Positions 1 to 13,257 of a stretch of DNA of 64,000 nucleotides are shown in pieces. Location: positions 9,076,718 through 9,140,717 of the forward strand of contig OZ017768.1 of NCBI GenBank assembly GCA_963969345.1. Direction: 5' to 3'. Source of the stretch: Turbatrix aceti (taxonomy: Eukaryota; Nematoda; Chromadorea; Rhabditida; Panagrolaimidae). The notes beneath the pieces were generated by a model, which made no database searches, was not told where the DNA came from, and saw nothing but the letters and a program-made list of their open reading frames with translations. The position numbers were made by a program, and so were the translations under genes. How positions within the stretch are numbered: position 1 is the stretch's first letter; every line of letters starts with the position of its first letter.

Positions 1-729
1 AATCACACTTCAGTCAGCGCTACTCGTGCACAAACAAGAGGGGTGTTCTCGCTCTTATTGGATACTTTTAAGGATTCTAATGAGGAACTTAGAACTCTTA
101 AAAGTCTGTGCTTAAGTGCATGTTGTTTTTTTGTGCTACAGGATATCGTAGCTATGATTACAAATTTTGCACAAAAAAACATGAAAAGCACAAATTCTGC
201 GGATAGGATAAATGAATCGTTAGCCGGGCTTCTAGGGGGGGAGGGTGATTTGTTTCTCGCTCGTTCTCTCTTTCCTTCGAACTCGGGGGCCTGAAAGACT
301 TCTGGCTGCGTTGTCTTCGTCTCCCCTCTGTTGTCAGTCGTGTTCGTATGTATTCGTGGTCAGTCTTGTTTGATCGTAGGCGCGAAACGAGGCAAAGCGA
401 AGGGTAGGACGAGAGTGAGAGTGACCAGCCACCCCCGCCCGGCCTGACAGAGAATCCAATCCTGAAATTGGAAATACATTGCACTAGCCCCCCCAGCACC
501 TTTAATAAAAAAATTGACTGACTTTGACTATATCTGGGGCTGTGAGGGAGGTGGGTGGTCAAACAGAGAGAGAGACTGTCAATAACGCGAAAAAAGGTAG
601 CCCCAGAGTGATTTGCGACATGTCATTTCCATTACGCGGTGCATTACTCTTTTTTTCACCTTCTTTGTTTATTTTTTGGATATTTATTAAATTTTGAAAA
701 AAAATCAATTTATTTTCTTTTTTTTGCAG
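1..729. other. Presumed intron or 5' region of abl-1
   Basis: No coding exon can be supported here. The stretch ends in a strong polypyrimidine tract and TTTTTTTGCAG acceptor directly before the first recognisable abl exon, so at least its right part is intron. A pyrimidine-rich segment near 250-330 is of unknown meaning. The upstream abl exon or exons must lie here unrecognised or left of the window. Confidence 0.5.
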
Positions 730-3700
730 AGACGACCTGCTGGGCATGCTAGATGCCGAGCCGTTGCCTGGATCGTCGTCTTCACCCTCGCCGGCATCGT
801 CGCTGTCAAGTCAACTCTTCGTTGCCCTCTATGATTTCCACGGCGTAGGCGACGATCAGCTATCCCTGCGAAAGGGCGATCAAATCCGCGTCCTGGGCCA
901 CAACAAGACGAAAGAGTGGTGCGAAGCGCAGCTCGTTGCCACGAGATTTGGCACGAGACTTCAGAGAACGTCGCCGGTCGGGTGGGTGCCCAGTCTGTAC
1001 ATAACGCCTCTCAACTCACTCGAAAAACACTCATGGTATCACGGAAAGGTTTCTCGAAGCGAATCCGAGGTCGTGCTATCTTCCGGCATCAATGGCAGTT
1101 TCCTGGTTCGTGAATCTGAAACGAGTATTGGTCAATTTTCTATTTCTGTTAGACACGATGGAAGGGTGTATCACTACCGAATCAATCTTGATCATAATGA
1201 TAGGGTAAGTTTTTGGGGTTTGAGGGGCCGAAAAAAAAAAGAAATTTGTTTACGATATTTGTTATGTTTTTATTTTTCAGTTTTACATAACGCAAGAAAG
1301 TAAATTCAAAACGTTAGCCGAACTCATTCATCACCACAGCACGACATCCGATGGCCTCATCTGTGCCCTGCTCTATCCGGCTCCAAAGCGACACAAATCC
1401 TCCGGTGTATTTTCTCTCAGTCCGACCCAGCCCGATGAATGGGAGGTTGATCGACTCGAAATTGTCATGAGGAACAAACTTGGTGAGTTTCTTAAGAAAA
1501 ATGCGCACTGAATTTTTCCAAAAAAATATTTGTAAGAAAAAAATTTTGTATTCAAAAATTGAAAAAACATTTTGATTAAAACGGAATAATTTTTAACACG
1601 AAAGCGATATTTTCTTTAGATTTAAAAATCAAAAAATAGTTTTTTTGTCAATTTTTGTATGAATTTATTTTTCCATTTTTTGATCTCAAAAATTTTTTTT
1701 TTAAATTTAGCATTCAAAATTTATAAAATTCGGCAATCAAAATTTAAAAAAAAATTTACGTCGTAATTATGATTGCTTTTTTCTTTGAGCTTTGCTTTTT
1801 TTATTTTTTTAAACAAAATTTAGCATTAAAAATTGAAAGGCAAATTCAACACGGTATTTTTTTGTAACTGTGCTTTGCCATTTTTTTACGATGTATTTTT
1901 CTTTTTTTTTAATTTTTTTAACGCATTGCGTATTTTTAAATAAAATTTAAAAAAAAAATACCGTCCATGATTCATTAACCTTCCCACTTTTTCAGGCGGA
2001 GGCCAATACGGCGACGTATTCGAAGGCTACTGGAAGCGACACGATCAAATGGTCGCCGTCAAAACGCTCCGTGAAGACGCCATGTCTCTACCCGATTTCC
2101 TAGCCGAAGCAACGATCATGAAGGACCTCAGGCACCCCAACCTCGTTCAACTCCTCGGCGTCTGCACCCGTGAGAGGCCGTTTTACATCATCACGGAGTA
2201 CATGAATCGGGGAAATCTTCTGGAGCATCTCAGGAAAAACAAGGCTACCTCCAAGCTTCTGCCTCCGTCCACGCTCATGTACATGGCGACCCAGATTTCC
2301 AGCGGCATGGCCTACATGGAGACTCGGAATTTTATTCATCGCGATCTCGCTGCGAGGAATTGTCTTGTTTCTGACAATCACGTCGTCAAAGTCGCTGATT
2401 TTGGCCTTGCGAGGTTCCTCAAAGACGACACGTACACTGCGCACGCTGGAGCAAAGTTTCCGATCAAATGGACCGCTCCCGAGGGTCTGGCGTACAATAC
2501 TTTTTCTACGAAATCCGATGTCTGGGCCTATGGAGTGTTGCTCTGGGAAATCGCGACGTACGGCCTTCCTCCGTACCCGGGAGTCGATCTCGGTGACGTC
2601 TACGGCCTGCTAGAGAAGGGCTTCCGCATGGACTGCCCCGTCGGATGTCCCCAGGAAGTCTACAGACTGATTTTGCAGTGCTGGAATTGGTCTCCCAGCG
2701 ATCGACCGAGGTTCAAGGACATCCATACGCGACTGGAGAATTTGCTCATCGATGGCTTCGATTCGGAAGTGGATAAGCAGCTCCTCGATCAGCAGCAGCT
2801 CCATGCAGCGTACTACCACAGCCAGCAACAGCACCAGAGAGCTCCGAAATCATCCAGGAGGAGTCTGTCGTCCAACAACGCGGGCGCCCTCGCTGCTGCT
2901 GCCGCTGCGGCTGTTCGAAGGAGCATTGGCGGAATCACCGGTGGAAATTCGAATTCTTCTGCTGCGTCAGGCAACGGATGTTTGTCGCCGAGGATGTCAA
3001 GTGCGAATACTACGGTGGATCGTAATGGAACGATCAGCAGCACGCTCCGGCCAATGGGCGGAGTCTTTGAAGGCGGAGAGCCGAGAAGGCTCTCAGGAAT
3101 GCTTCCACCGCCTCACATCGAATTCCCGCCTCCACCGCCACCGAGGACGTCAAGGCTGTCGGGAGCAAAACCCCCCGGCGACCAGCTATCGACTTTCCGA
3201 ACCGCCCTGACGAGATCCGAGTCTTCGCCTTCTCCACCCCATGTTCAGAGGTCCTACCGACGAAGAACCGACCAAATGGTGCCCCCGGCTGTTCCGCCTG
3301 CTTCGCTCAAGCCGAAACTCCTCAAAACGACCTACGAAGAAGAAGGCGACGATGAAGATGAGGAGCAGGAGTCGGGCGGAAGAATGGCACCGCAAGGCGA
3401 AGTATTCCTCGCTGAAGAGGCCATTCGACGGGGAGCGAGCCAGTTTGGCACGATGCCAAAAGGACAGAGAATTGAGGCGTTCCTCGAATCGATCGAGAGG
3501 CACTCAAATGGCACACCTGATTTCGGGCCGGAAGATGTTACGGTTGCTGGAATCTCGGCGGGCGAAGAAGATCTCCCCGAAGTCCAGATGAGGCGGTCGG
3601 ACAGCGATGATTCGCTAGACGCGATCCCGCTCCCGACGAGCACGGCCAGAATCCGGGACACGAATTCTGCGGCTGCGAATTTTGTCGACAATGAACTTCT

Positions 3701-5721
3701 GAGTCATCTGAAGCAGAGACTGAAGAAGACAGAATCCGCGAACAAATATGAGGAAATTGAAAAACGATCCAAGGTCGCGGAAATTGTGCAAATCAAAGCA
3801 GTCGAGCAGGGAGAATCTCATTCCAAGAAGAATTCGTTGACTGAGGACAATTCGCAGAGTTTTTCCGAACCAACAAGCTGGAAACGAAGGATTTCAAAGG
3901 CTTCGAACAAATCTTCCGCGGCTTCGGTTGCCGTGCTCCAGCCAACTCAGTCCGGATCAACGACGCCGGGAGACCAGTCCCCGAGCCACGTGAACAACAA
4001 CAACGAACCCAAGACGGATCACGACAACGAGATCAAGGCCAAAATCCGGCAGCTAAGGCACGTGAACAAGACTGGATCGTCTGGAAATTCGTCAGGTGAG
4101 GGAGAAGGCGAGGATTTGGTCGAAGAGAAGGAAAAAGAACAGGTCCAGCCGAAAACAACGAAATCGATCGTCACGCTTCGAGCCGTCGTCAGGGATTCGG
4201 CCGGCGAGTCACCTGGACCGACAAAGAAGGTAATCACCCAGAAAGTAGCCCCCCTGCAGCACCATCGACCCTTCTCGGTGCAGGGCGAGCGACCGACTCC
4301 GACGTCGGTGACGTCGACGCCTCCACTCAAGCCGAAACGATCGATGGATGAATCAGGACCGAAAATCGACTACGAACGGTTCCCGACGGTCTCGATGCAG
4401 GTCTTAGAACGACAGAGACAGTTTCAAGAATCGGCGGCGACGATTTCGGCCGAACCAAAGCCGTTTTCGACGCTTCAGAGATTTCCTCGACGAATTCCGC
4501 CTTTTTCCAAGGATTCTGTGACCCTGAACGGTGAAGCTGCGGCGTTTACCGCCAGACCGAGGGCTCCAGCGACGATCTCGAAAGTGCCATCCCGTCCTGA
4601 TATTTCTGGCATCGTAGACGACCTCAAATCAGCCGATGAACCGGTTGCCGGAGTCGTCGTGCGCGCGCAATCGCTCAAAAACATTGCTAGCAAGTTTGAA
4701 AAGCTTGGACGCGTTCATCCAGCACCCAGCCTCAGGCAGTTTTCGTCGACGTCCACCGATAGACCGACCCCAGTAATTTCTTCTCCCGGTTCAAAGCAGA
4801 GATTCTCGTGCTTTGAGACTCCATCGACAGCGGCAGCGACGAGTCCACCCGGCGGACCGGCAACAATGAGCAGCGACGAAGGATCGAGCAGCGGAGTCGG
4901 AAGCGAACCCCACCACTCGACACCGTCTGCGTTCGAAGACGGCACGACACCCAACGTCTCAAAAGAACTCCTCGCGCAACTCTTCCAACGCGTCGAAGAT
5001 TGCATCGGCGAGATCAAGTCGGAGACGAACAGGCCACCTATGCAGATACATCCTCAGGCGGAGCAGGAAGCGAGGAACGCGCTCCTGATCAAACTCAGCG
5101 ATCTCATGCAGCAGTTCTACGGGACCTGTGCCATCTACGCGGAGAATATCTCGCCTCACAGCAAGTTCAGATATCGGTTGGTTTTTTTGGAAATGCATAA
5201 AATTTGTTGGAAAAACGGTAAAAAAAACTTTTTCGATGAAAAAAGACTGATAATTGTTTGTTTTTTTTAACAAATTTTTTTTTGTCTTTTGTTAGAAAAA
5301 AAACTAAAAAAACATTTTATGGAGAAAAAAAAATAATTTTTTAGTTTTTTTATGTCATACATTTTTTTTTGCTAAAAATTAAAAAAAAAGCTGAAAATTT
5401 TTTACCATTTTTTTCTAAAAACTGTTTTTGTGGAAAAAAACTGAAAAATTTTGTTTTTTTATGTCAAACATTTTTTTGAAAAAAATGATAAAAAAATGAA
5501 AAATCAGTTTGAAAAATTGTTCTTGTCAAAATTATAATTTTTGCATGATCGAATTTTCGGATGATCATTTTGTTTTTTTTTTCAGCGAGTTGCTCAACCG
5601 AATAGACTCCAACGTCCGCCAGCTTCGATCGTGTGCCACGTCTCGCGGCAGCTCGGATTCCAAACTCTTGCCAGAAACCGAACAAACGGTTAAGCATATC
5701 ATGCAGCTGGTTCGTCGATGA
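730..5721 (+). CDS. abl-1: Abl-family non-receptor tyrosine kinase, 5'-partial
   Basis: Phosphorylates tyrosines on cytoskeletal, signalling and DNA-damage substrates. Exons 730-1204, 1281-1482, 1996-5176 and 5586-5721 join in frame to about 1,330 codons; the first exon opens with a split codon, so the N-terminus is missing. Domain order: SH3 (LFVALYDF at about 812), SH2 (WYHG ... GSFLVRES), kinase, a long disordered region, and a C-terminal F-actin-binding helix bundle ending at 5721. Catalytic features are intact: the lysine in [14 protein letters not shown] at 2338-2361, DFG at 2397-2405, and the [14 protein letters not shown] activation segment. Between EWCEAQ and GWVP the SH3 carries about a dozen extra residues, which I recall also in C. 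elegans ABL-1. The disordered region has poly-Ala and Pro-rich stretches (PPPPPPR), likely SH3 ligands. The 5176 donor (GTTGGT) is non-consensus but restores the conserved F-R-E junction of the actin-binding domain. Confidence 0.96.
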
Positions 5722-6887
5722 ACGATGGATGCCGGGTGATGATTACGGGGCCGACCCTGACTGATGGATACGCGAAAACACAACTTCCCTACTTCACATT
5801 ACCCCAAAGAAAGAAATTATTTTACGATTAGTAATAGCTAGAACAGTAACAGCCCTCCTTCCACCTGCGCGTGACTATTTATTGGAATTTCAACGATCCA
5901 AGCCAGCCCAAAGAAATTGAAATTGTACACACCTGCATGCAAAGAAGAGATAACCCCAAACTGCCCCCTTGGTAATGAAATATCAGAGCTTCGCCCCCAC
6001 CCCTCTTTTTTTTTGTTGTATCTATATGGTCCTTATTTTGTTCATTGTTTGCCGCATTGTATAATAACTACACTGCACTGCACTGCATAGACACGCCTAC
6101 TTTTTTGATGCACACTGCTTCTTTTTTTGTTCCTTTACCAAAAATTTACAGGTTACGTTTTTTTGATTACCATGTATCACCATGTTTTTTTTGCTGATAT
6201 GAATTATAAAATGTTGAAACTGGAAAATGATAGAATGGGGAAATTTTTACTGGAAGAAATTTTTTTTGCAAAAATGTTTAGTGTAGTAAAAATTTTTGTT
6301 GCCAAAAAATCTTTTTATTTAAAAAAAAAATTTTTGCTTTTTTAAAAAATCTTTTTACAAAAAAATTCAAAAATCTTAAAAAAAATTTTTTTTTAATATT
6401 TTTTTAGCAATAAAAATTAAAAAAAACTCGAAGTACTGTAACGTAAAAAAAATTTAAATACCGTAACAAGGTACAAATTTCTGTTACAGTAACCTAAATT
6501 TTTAGGTACAAAGCATGGACATGGCATAAATTTTATGAACACAAAAAAAATCGGGTTTTTGTGTTCAAAAAAACATCGAGTTTTGGGTTTTTTTGTGTTC
6601 AAAAATTTGAAAAAAACTATTTTTATCGAATTTTAGATACCGGTTTTTTATAGAATGTTCGTTTAAAAAATTAAAAAAAAAACTATAGAAATATCTAAAA
6701 ATGCAAAAAACAACAAAAATTTAGCATTTTTGGATATTTGACGACACTGGAAATGACGTCGAACAAAAAAGTGCAAAAGGTTTGAAAAAAACATGGGTCA
6801 TCCAATCAATCGCGTGTCAAGCGATATAGCAGCTGGACAGAACAGGCTCTAGCACAATACACAATATCCATCGATCGGGCTGCAGCC
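5722..6887. other. Intergenic, abl-1 3' flank to phosphodiesterase gene
   Basis: Holds the abl-1 3' UTR and then AT-rich sequence with long A and T runs. No canonical AATAAA is close to the abl stop. No open exon with splice sites is seen. The last 100 bases before 6888 are less AT-rich and probably contain the promoter and 5' UTR of the next gene. Confidence 0.5.
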
Positions 6888-9800
6888 ATGTCGTGGCTCT
6901 GGTGGCTGCCTTTTATCCTATCGATCGGGATCGTCGAGCATCTATCGACGCTCGTTCTCGGCTACAAAATACTCCAACTCAGCGATTTCCACTACGATAT
7001 CGACTACAGCGCGACAGGTGATCCTGCCGATCACTGCCACGGCTCTACGGCAAAAGATACGGGATTCTACGGCAACTATGAGTGCGACAGCAGCGCTAGA
7101 CTCGTCAAACTCGCGATTGACAATGCAAAGAGGGTGATTCCGAATCCGGATGTCATTGTTTGGACTGGAGACAACGTTCCGCACGTCGAGAACTATTCTG
7201 ATGATTGTAAGTGTTTGGGTTAAAAAAAATTCGATTGAAAACACGGTAAACACAGAACTTTGCTATTGTTTACCAAAGTTTTGGTCTTGAAGCGAAAAAC
7301 GATTTTCCACTTGGGAAATCACAATTCGCAAAATTGATAAAAAAAAAATTTTTTGATAAAAATGTTAGGAAAACCAAAAAATAAAAACGAAAAAATAAAA
7401 ATAAAAAAGTGAACGTAAACTGAAAAAAAAGTGCAACACGAAAATTGCATTTTTGTCGAATTCGCGGGTTCTTGTACGGAAAATTCCATCATACTGTATC
7501 TGATAGCGAATGTTCGCTGCAGTGCATTTTTTGCGTTCGCATCGATTTTTTTGTTTTCTGTCTTTGTTTTTGCCTGTTTTTTCGCACGATGCCGGTTTTG
7601 TCGTCAACGTACCACGAATCACTCGTCAAGAAATTGCTCCATTATTCCGAATGTCGAAGACTCCGCTACAGCGCACGCTGGAATGAAACGGACCAGGTTT
7701 TCCTGGGAAAACACGATGCGATGTGCTTTTATTTCAACAAAGCACAGGCCCAAAAACTTACCAAATTCGTGTTTTGCTCTCAACAAACTTCTGCGGCATT
7801 TGGCAAATTTTTTGAGGGCGATTTGCGCGTCAAACTCGTTTCATCTTTCGGATTATGCAGTTCTGTGAGTTTTTTTTGCAAAGCTTTTTTTGTGATTTTT
7901 GTGTTTTCAGAAAACCCAAACTGAGTTCCCACTCGTCCTGGTTAGTTCGAAAGTTGAAAATCCTGAAAACCTAAACTTTTGGTTTTTTAGGAAAGCTTCA
8001 ATCGCCTTATTACGTACGTTGAAATGAACAAACGCGTGTTTCCGTATATGACATGGCTAGCAGCATTCTGCATTTATGCCCGTGTTCGCGTCATGACCAA
8101 ACTCACTCTGGGCTTTCTGAAGATTCTTTCCCGGCGACAAGGTAAGGATTTCGAGTTTGCTGGCGTTTTAGGAGATCTTTGCTTTTTAGGCGTCGAAAAA
8201 CCGTTACTCGTCGGCGAAACTTCTTCGCTTATTAAAGTTGCTACTCAACTTCCCCAGGCGATTTTTTTCCAGGAAGCCAAGATTTTTTACGGGGATTTGC
8301 CGGTTGGTTTTTTTTTATAGTTTTTAGGCCTAAAAGTCGGAACATGCGTTGTTTGGGGTAAAGAAACTGTTTTTGGGCGAAAACATTTTTTATGCCTGAA
8401 AACAAAAAAAACTGTTTTTGGGAAAAAATATTTTTTATGCCTGAAAACAAAAAAGAACAGTTTTTATTTAGGCCCATAAAAAACAGTTTACAAAACATTT
8501 ATACGCTAATATTTTTTTGCTTAAAAAAGTTTTACTTTGCCGCAAAAGACATATTTTGAACCAACGAAACCATTTTAGGACAGAAGAACAGTTTTGGGCG
8601 TGAAAATCGAATATTAAAAAAAATTATTTCTTTAAAAAACCCAAAAACACGTTTTACGATTGAAAACCAAGAAAAATTAATTTTTAGGCTTTTCTGAACA
8701 CGGACACAATGACGGCTAAAAAATTGACTTTGATGATTCGGAAAAAAACGCCGTTGATGAATATCGAGTCTGTGAATCTTGTGTGAGTTTTTTCCTGTGT
8801 TTTGAATCCACGATCCGATTATTTTGATATTTAGTCACAAAAACACCACGGCGCTCACCTTCGAGTACATGGACCGCCACCCGCTGCCTGATATCCCAGC
8901 TTTTGTCGCCGCTTTCAAAAAAATCTTTCCCCGTTGTCAGCAGTTCACGTTTTCGATCCAGTCAAAGGGAATTTTCGACTCGTATGTTTTTTTTTGTTTT
9001 TTACCGCTCACATGCATTTTTTACCGTTTCTCGAATTTCCAGGCAGGAAGACAAGGCCATGGAACGCGTCTTCGAAAAATTGGCTGCGCTTCAGGAAAAA
9101 GTCAAAAAATACGAGAATCTGAAAGCGCCCATCAAAATCGTCGATGAGTTTCCCGTCTCCGGTGAAACGTACAAAAAACTTCTGAAAAATGGATTCCAAA
9201 TTGTTTCGTATCGGCAAGAAATTATCGTCAACAGGAAGCAACACATTACTCGGAATCTATCTGCTGTCCTGCAAGTTTGCGTCGGCGCCGACCGAAACTC
9301 GCCCATCGGTCATCTCACCTACTCGCCTGCGAGATCGGCATCGTCGTCGGATGTCAGTGACACAGACGAAGATGATGACTATCACGAATATACTGATTCG
9401 TCGGATGCCGAGTCTGAAAAATTTTTCTACTCTGTCAGTAGTCAAAACTCGGGGGATGAGCGTTGGTGACTGTGATGATGAATTTTGGCTGTTGACACAA
9501 TTGAGCACTTTTTTTTGTGAATCGCCCCATATTTAGTTTTTTTGATGTTTTTAAATTATTATTTTTTCAATAAATCGATTTTGATTAGGGAATGTGTCGG
9601 CAAGGGACTAGCGATGAGGTTACGGTAAGTGTTGTCGTGTCGGGGAACTGAAATCAACTTTTTTTTTGCGCCCGTTTTTTTTTTGTTTTTTTTTATCAAT
9701 TTTTGTCATGTTGTAGCTAAAAAAAGTACGACATTTTTAAAACACAGGTACATAATCTGATATGCGTTTTTTATTAAGAATTTGAGAAATAAAAATAATT

Positions 9801-11555
9801 AGTTCGAAAAATAATTAGAAAAATTAATAGAAATTTATCAATTTCGAAAATCGTATCCATTTGAAAAGTAAAAAATTTAAATATTGTTCAAAACTATTGT
9901 TATGAAAAGATTTTGGAAAACTGTTATCCAAAACGAGAAAATGCAAATTTCCTAAATTTTAGTTTTTTCGTTCGTTCGAAATCTCGAAAAAAATGAAAAA
10001 AAAAACAAAAAAAAATCGCTCTTTTTTGGCTATGAAACAATTTTTGTTAGTGACAGGATCAAATCCAGAATTCTTATTATTGTTTGTTTTTCAGACGTCA
10101 TGAACGCGTTCAACTTCACGTCCCAAAAAATTGCACGCGCTTTCCCGAACACCCCGGTAATTCCAGTCCTTGGAAATCACGATTACAATCCAGCAAATCA
10201 GTTCCCGGCTTCTGGATCGGATCTCTACAAACGTATTTATAATCTATGGAGCAGCCTCGGCTGGTTGAATCCACAAAATATTGACACCTTTTTCAAAGCC
10301 GGATTTTACTCAACTGTCGTTCGAAACACGAGTTTTCTGTGTCTGAACACAAATTTGTATTTTGTGTTCGACAACGTTTCTTTTGACCACGAAGAAGACC
10401 CGGGAGAACAGTTCGCGTTTGCAGAAGAATTTTTGCGCCGTGCGGAGAGTCGAAAAGAGATGGTCCACGTTGTGGCACATATTCCGCCTGGAGGTGAAAA
10501 AAATTAAAAAATCACATAAAAAATTTGATTTTTTTTAGTTTTTGAAAAAACGCCGAATTTTGCCTGGATGCGGCCAAAATACAACAGACGGTTGTTGGAC
10601 ATTTTTGCCAGGTACGCATCGACGATCGGTTTGATGCTTTTCGGACACCATCATTCTGACACCTTTAAGCTCGTTTTGGTGAGTTTTTGTTCCAAAAATG
10701 ACAAAAAAAAATTTGGAAAAAAGGGCGGTTCCTCGATTAAAATAACCTCGTTCAAAAAATTGAAAAATCCGAAATTATGTAATTTTTGGATTTAAAAAAA
10801 TCACAAAAAACAGTAGCGTCGTTCAAAAAAATTCAATGTTACATAAATTTTTTATTTTCTGTAAAAAATATTTTTAGTTAAGAAAAACTTCAAAAGTGAA
10901 AACAAATTGCTAAAACGTGTTTTTGGTAAATTTGGGGTTTGTTCGCGAACAAATTAATATAACAGAATTTTATTATATTTTTTGTTCTTACGCAAACGCG
11001 GTCAAAATTTTATAATTTTTCAGAATTTTTGTTTTTTTATTTTTTATTTTGGTTTTTTTGCTCTTATTTTGTCGTTTTTATAATTTCCAGAACTCCACGG
11101 GGCACCCAGTGCAAACTCTCTTCATGGCCCCGGCCGTCACTCCTTGGCGATCTTCTTTGTCCGGAGCTGGGGCCAACAACCCAGCTTTCCGGATCATTGA
11201 TTTCGACGCTTCCACGAATCGCATTGCCGGTATCGTCACGTATTACATCGATCTGGACGACCTTAACGCCGGCCGGACAACGGAGTGGATCGAGGAGTAT
11301 TCCTTCAAGACTGCCTACGGACTGGTCGACTTCTCTCCCGCGTCGATCCTCGACCTGGTACGACGACTGAAATCTGATCCAACGACTTTTAAGAAATACA
11401 TTGAATTCAACAGCGTCAAAAAGTCCAACGAGACCGTTCCCAGCGGAGTTTTTCGGGAGGCACAACTTTGTGCCATCGAATTTGCCGATTTGGACGATTA
11501 TCAGCGTTGCATGACAAAGGCGCGATTTGAGAGGTTTCTCATGTTGGGCATTTGA
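6888..11555 (+). CDS. Acid sphingomyelinase-like phosphodiesterase (SMPDL3 type)
   Basis: Predicted secreted or lysosomal metallophosphodiesterase of the calcineurin-like superfamily. Exons 6888-7206, 10095-10493, 10539-10678 and 11091-11555 join in frame to 440 residues. The start is followed by a hydrophobic signal peptide (MSWLWWLPFILSIGIV). Metal-ligand motifs appear in order: LSDFHYD, WTGDNVPH, PVLGNHDYNP, VVAHIPPG, and FGHHHSDTF. The C-terminal part (MAPAVTPW, then NNPAFRIIDFD) matches the SMPDL3 pattern. No saposin-B domain precedes the catalytic domain, which separates it from true acid sphingomyelinases; SMPDL3 members act on nucleotides and other phosphodiesters, so sphingomyelin should not be assumed as substrate. 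Intron 1 is 2.9 kb and contains another gene. A polyA signal lies 14 bases after the stop. Confidence 0.93.
7589..9469 (+). CDS. Nested seven-exon gene of unknown function
   Basis: A complete gene lies inside intron 1 of the phosphodiesterase gene on the same strand. Exons 7589-7864, 7911-7940, 7991-8141, 8190-8302, 8688-8782, 8835-8981 and 9043-9469 all have GT/AG borders and join in one frame to about 380 residues. I do not recognise the family. The N-terminal two thirds look globular, with mixed aromatic and basic residues (for example TYHESLVKKLLHYSE); a short charged helix with coiled-coil character follows (KLAALQEKVKKYENL); the C-terminus is an acidic Ser/Asp/Glu tail (DTDEDDDYHEY). 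The length and general look recall nematode F-box/FTH-type proteins, but no F-box is evident. An AATAAA at 9569 gives it its own 3' end within the host intron. Exon 2 is only 30 bases and is the least certain. Confidence 0.75.
9569..9574 (+). terminator. Polyadenylation signal of the nested gene
   Basis: AATAAA about 100 bases after the nested stop codon, inside the intron of the host gene. Its use would need to be limited or the host transcript would be cut short there. Confidence 0.55.
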
Positions 11556-11568
11556 TTTTGCGAAAACT

Positions 11569-11574
11569 AATAAA
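11569..11574 (+). terminator. Polyadenylation signal of the phosphodiesterase gene
   Basis: AATAAA 14 bases after the stop codon at 11555, implying a very short 3' UTR. Confidence 0.6.
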
Positions 11575-12529
11575 TTTTTGAAAACAAAAGATTTGGTAGA
11601 CAAAGGATTTTTTAGAGAAAAAAAATCAGAGAAAAATGGTCTCTGGCGAGACAAGCGAGATCGGCTGGAATTTGAGGCTTTGAAAGACCCTTGTTCAAAG
11701 TTTGTTTACTTTATTGAACTACCGCGAAAAATTTCTTGTTCAGTTTTGACCCTGTTTAGCTCAGGTTTTTGGGGCTTGATCTTTGATAATTATGCAAATA
11801 ACTGCGATTATCGTAATAATTGTTTTTTGGGGTTCAAAACGTGGTGTGCATTTTTTATTAATTAGACAAACAATTTTTTGGTAGTATAAAATTTTTTCTT
11901 TTATTAACAGCAAAAAATTTTCCCTGTTTGCGCGTCAGTTAGACAATGCGTAATACACGCGAGAATAATTTTTATAAAATGTTTGCTTAACGACTGAAAT
12001 TTGACTTTTAAGTTGAAAAAACGTTGGTTTTTTTTATTTACAAATCAGAGCATAAAGAACATTTTTAGGGCTGCTCACATCTTTTTGTGTAAAATTTTTT
12101 GCTGTATTTTTTCAAATTACGCTACTTATGATTTCCGTTGCCTAGGACCACATTTTTTTCTCCCTGGAGACAGTCCGTGGATAGCACCGAAATGGGGGGC
12201 AGAGGAGCACACAGTAGTTTTTTTTTCATACAAAAAACTAGAATAAATACTAGCAATTTTGGTCAAGAATAAAAAACGCACGAACGCGAACAACAAAAAA
12301 ACATTTGTGTGTTTCATTTATTTGAAAAAACAGTTGTTTTTTTTTACATTTTTTTAATTTGTGTGAAATTTGTCCCTACGATTAGTAACACGTAAAATTT
12401 GATACTTTACTTTACTTTACTTTATTAATAGTTTTTTTTATGTAGAAACAGTATTTTTTAAACTTTTTCGTGGTGAAAGTTGATGAATGTTTTTTCGCCG
12501 TTTTTTTTTCAAATTTGTTAGCGTAAAAA

Positions 12530-12606
12530 TTTTCCTATTGGCGAACAAATATGTTTTAATAAACGTGTTGAACGTATACGTTTTCCCCTTACCAAACCGT
12601 TGACGT
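12530..12606 (+). repeat. Direct repeat, copy 1 (about 77 bp)
   Basis: Begins TTTTCCTATTGGCGAACAAA and ends with TTTTCCCCTTACCAAACCG plus TTGACGT. A near-identical copy starts 631 bases downstream at 13161. Confidence 0.75.
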
Positions 12607-13160
12607 ACATCTGAGAGGTCTCCCGATACATTCATCGACTAGCCTTTGTTTGGCATTTGATAGCATTCGCTCGATGATTTGGTTTCACTCACAATCAGTT
12701 TCTGTTTTCATTGCCAGCAGCTGGTAAACAAAGCACGACCATCCTCCCTTCAGCAACGATTCGTTATCGGGCGCGTCCGCATGCTAGGGCCGCAGGCATA
12801 GGCTTATCACGCTCCATACCCTCTCCCCAACACGTCATTGTTTATCGCGTAGTCGTGTCCTAGGTTTTTGCATCCATGTAATGCGATGGTATTTATCGAT
12901 GTGGCTATCATACGTGGACACTATTCATGATCAGATCAAGATTGTTTTGCTGGAACAAAAATGCGGCTACATGAAAGATTAGAAAAGTTCTGATTTTTTG
13001 ATTATTACAAGTCTAATAAATATTTTATAGCGACACAAAAATGTAAGAATGCTTTTTTTAAATTTTTTTATGATACGAAAAAGTTTTTTCAACGTGTGCG
13101 CATTTTCGTTTTGGGAGCATGCGCGCACTGTATTTAAAAAAATACGTCTTTTTTTTTTAA

Positions 13161-13257
13161 TTTTCCTATTGGCGAACAAATAAGTTTTAAAAAATGTGTT
13201 GAACGTTTACGTTTTCCCCTTACCAAACCGTTGACGTTTTCCCCTTACCAAATCGAA
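13161..13257 (+). repeat. Direct repeat, copy 2, with an extra internal duplication
   Basis: Second copy of the 12530 repeat with a few substitutions. Its last segment (TTTTCCCCTTACCAAA) is itself repeated once in tandem. The spacing resembles short terminal repeats around a 0.55-kb core, but no element genes are visible. Confidence 0.7.
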
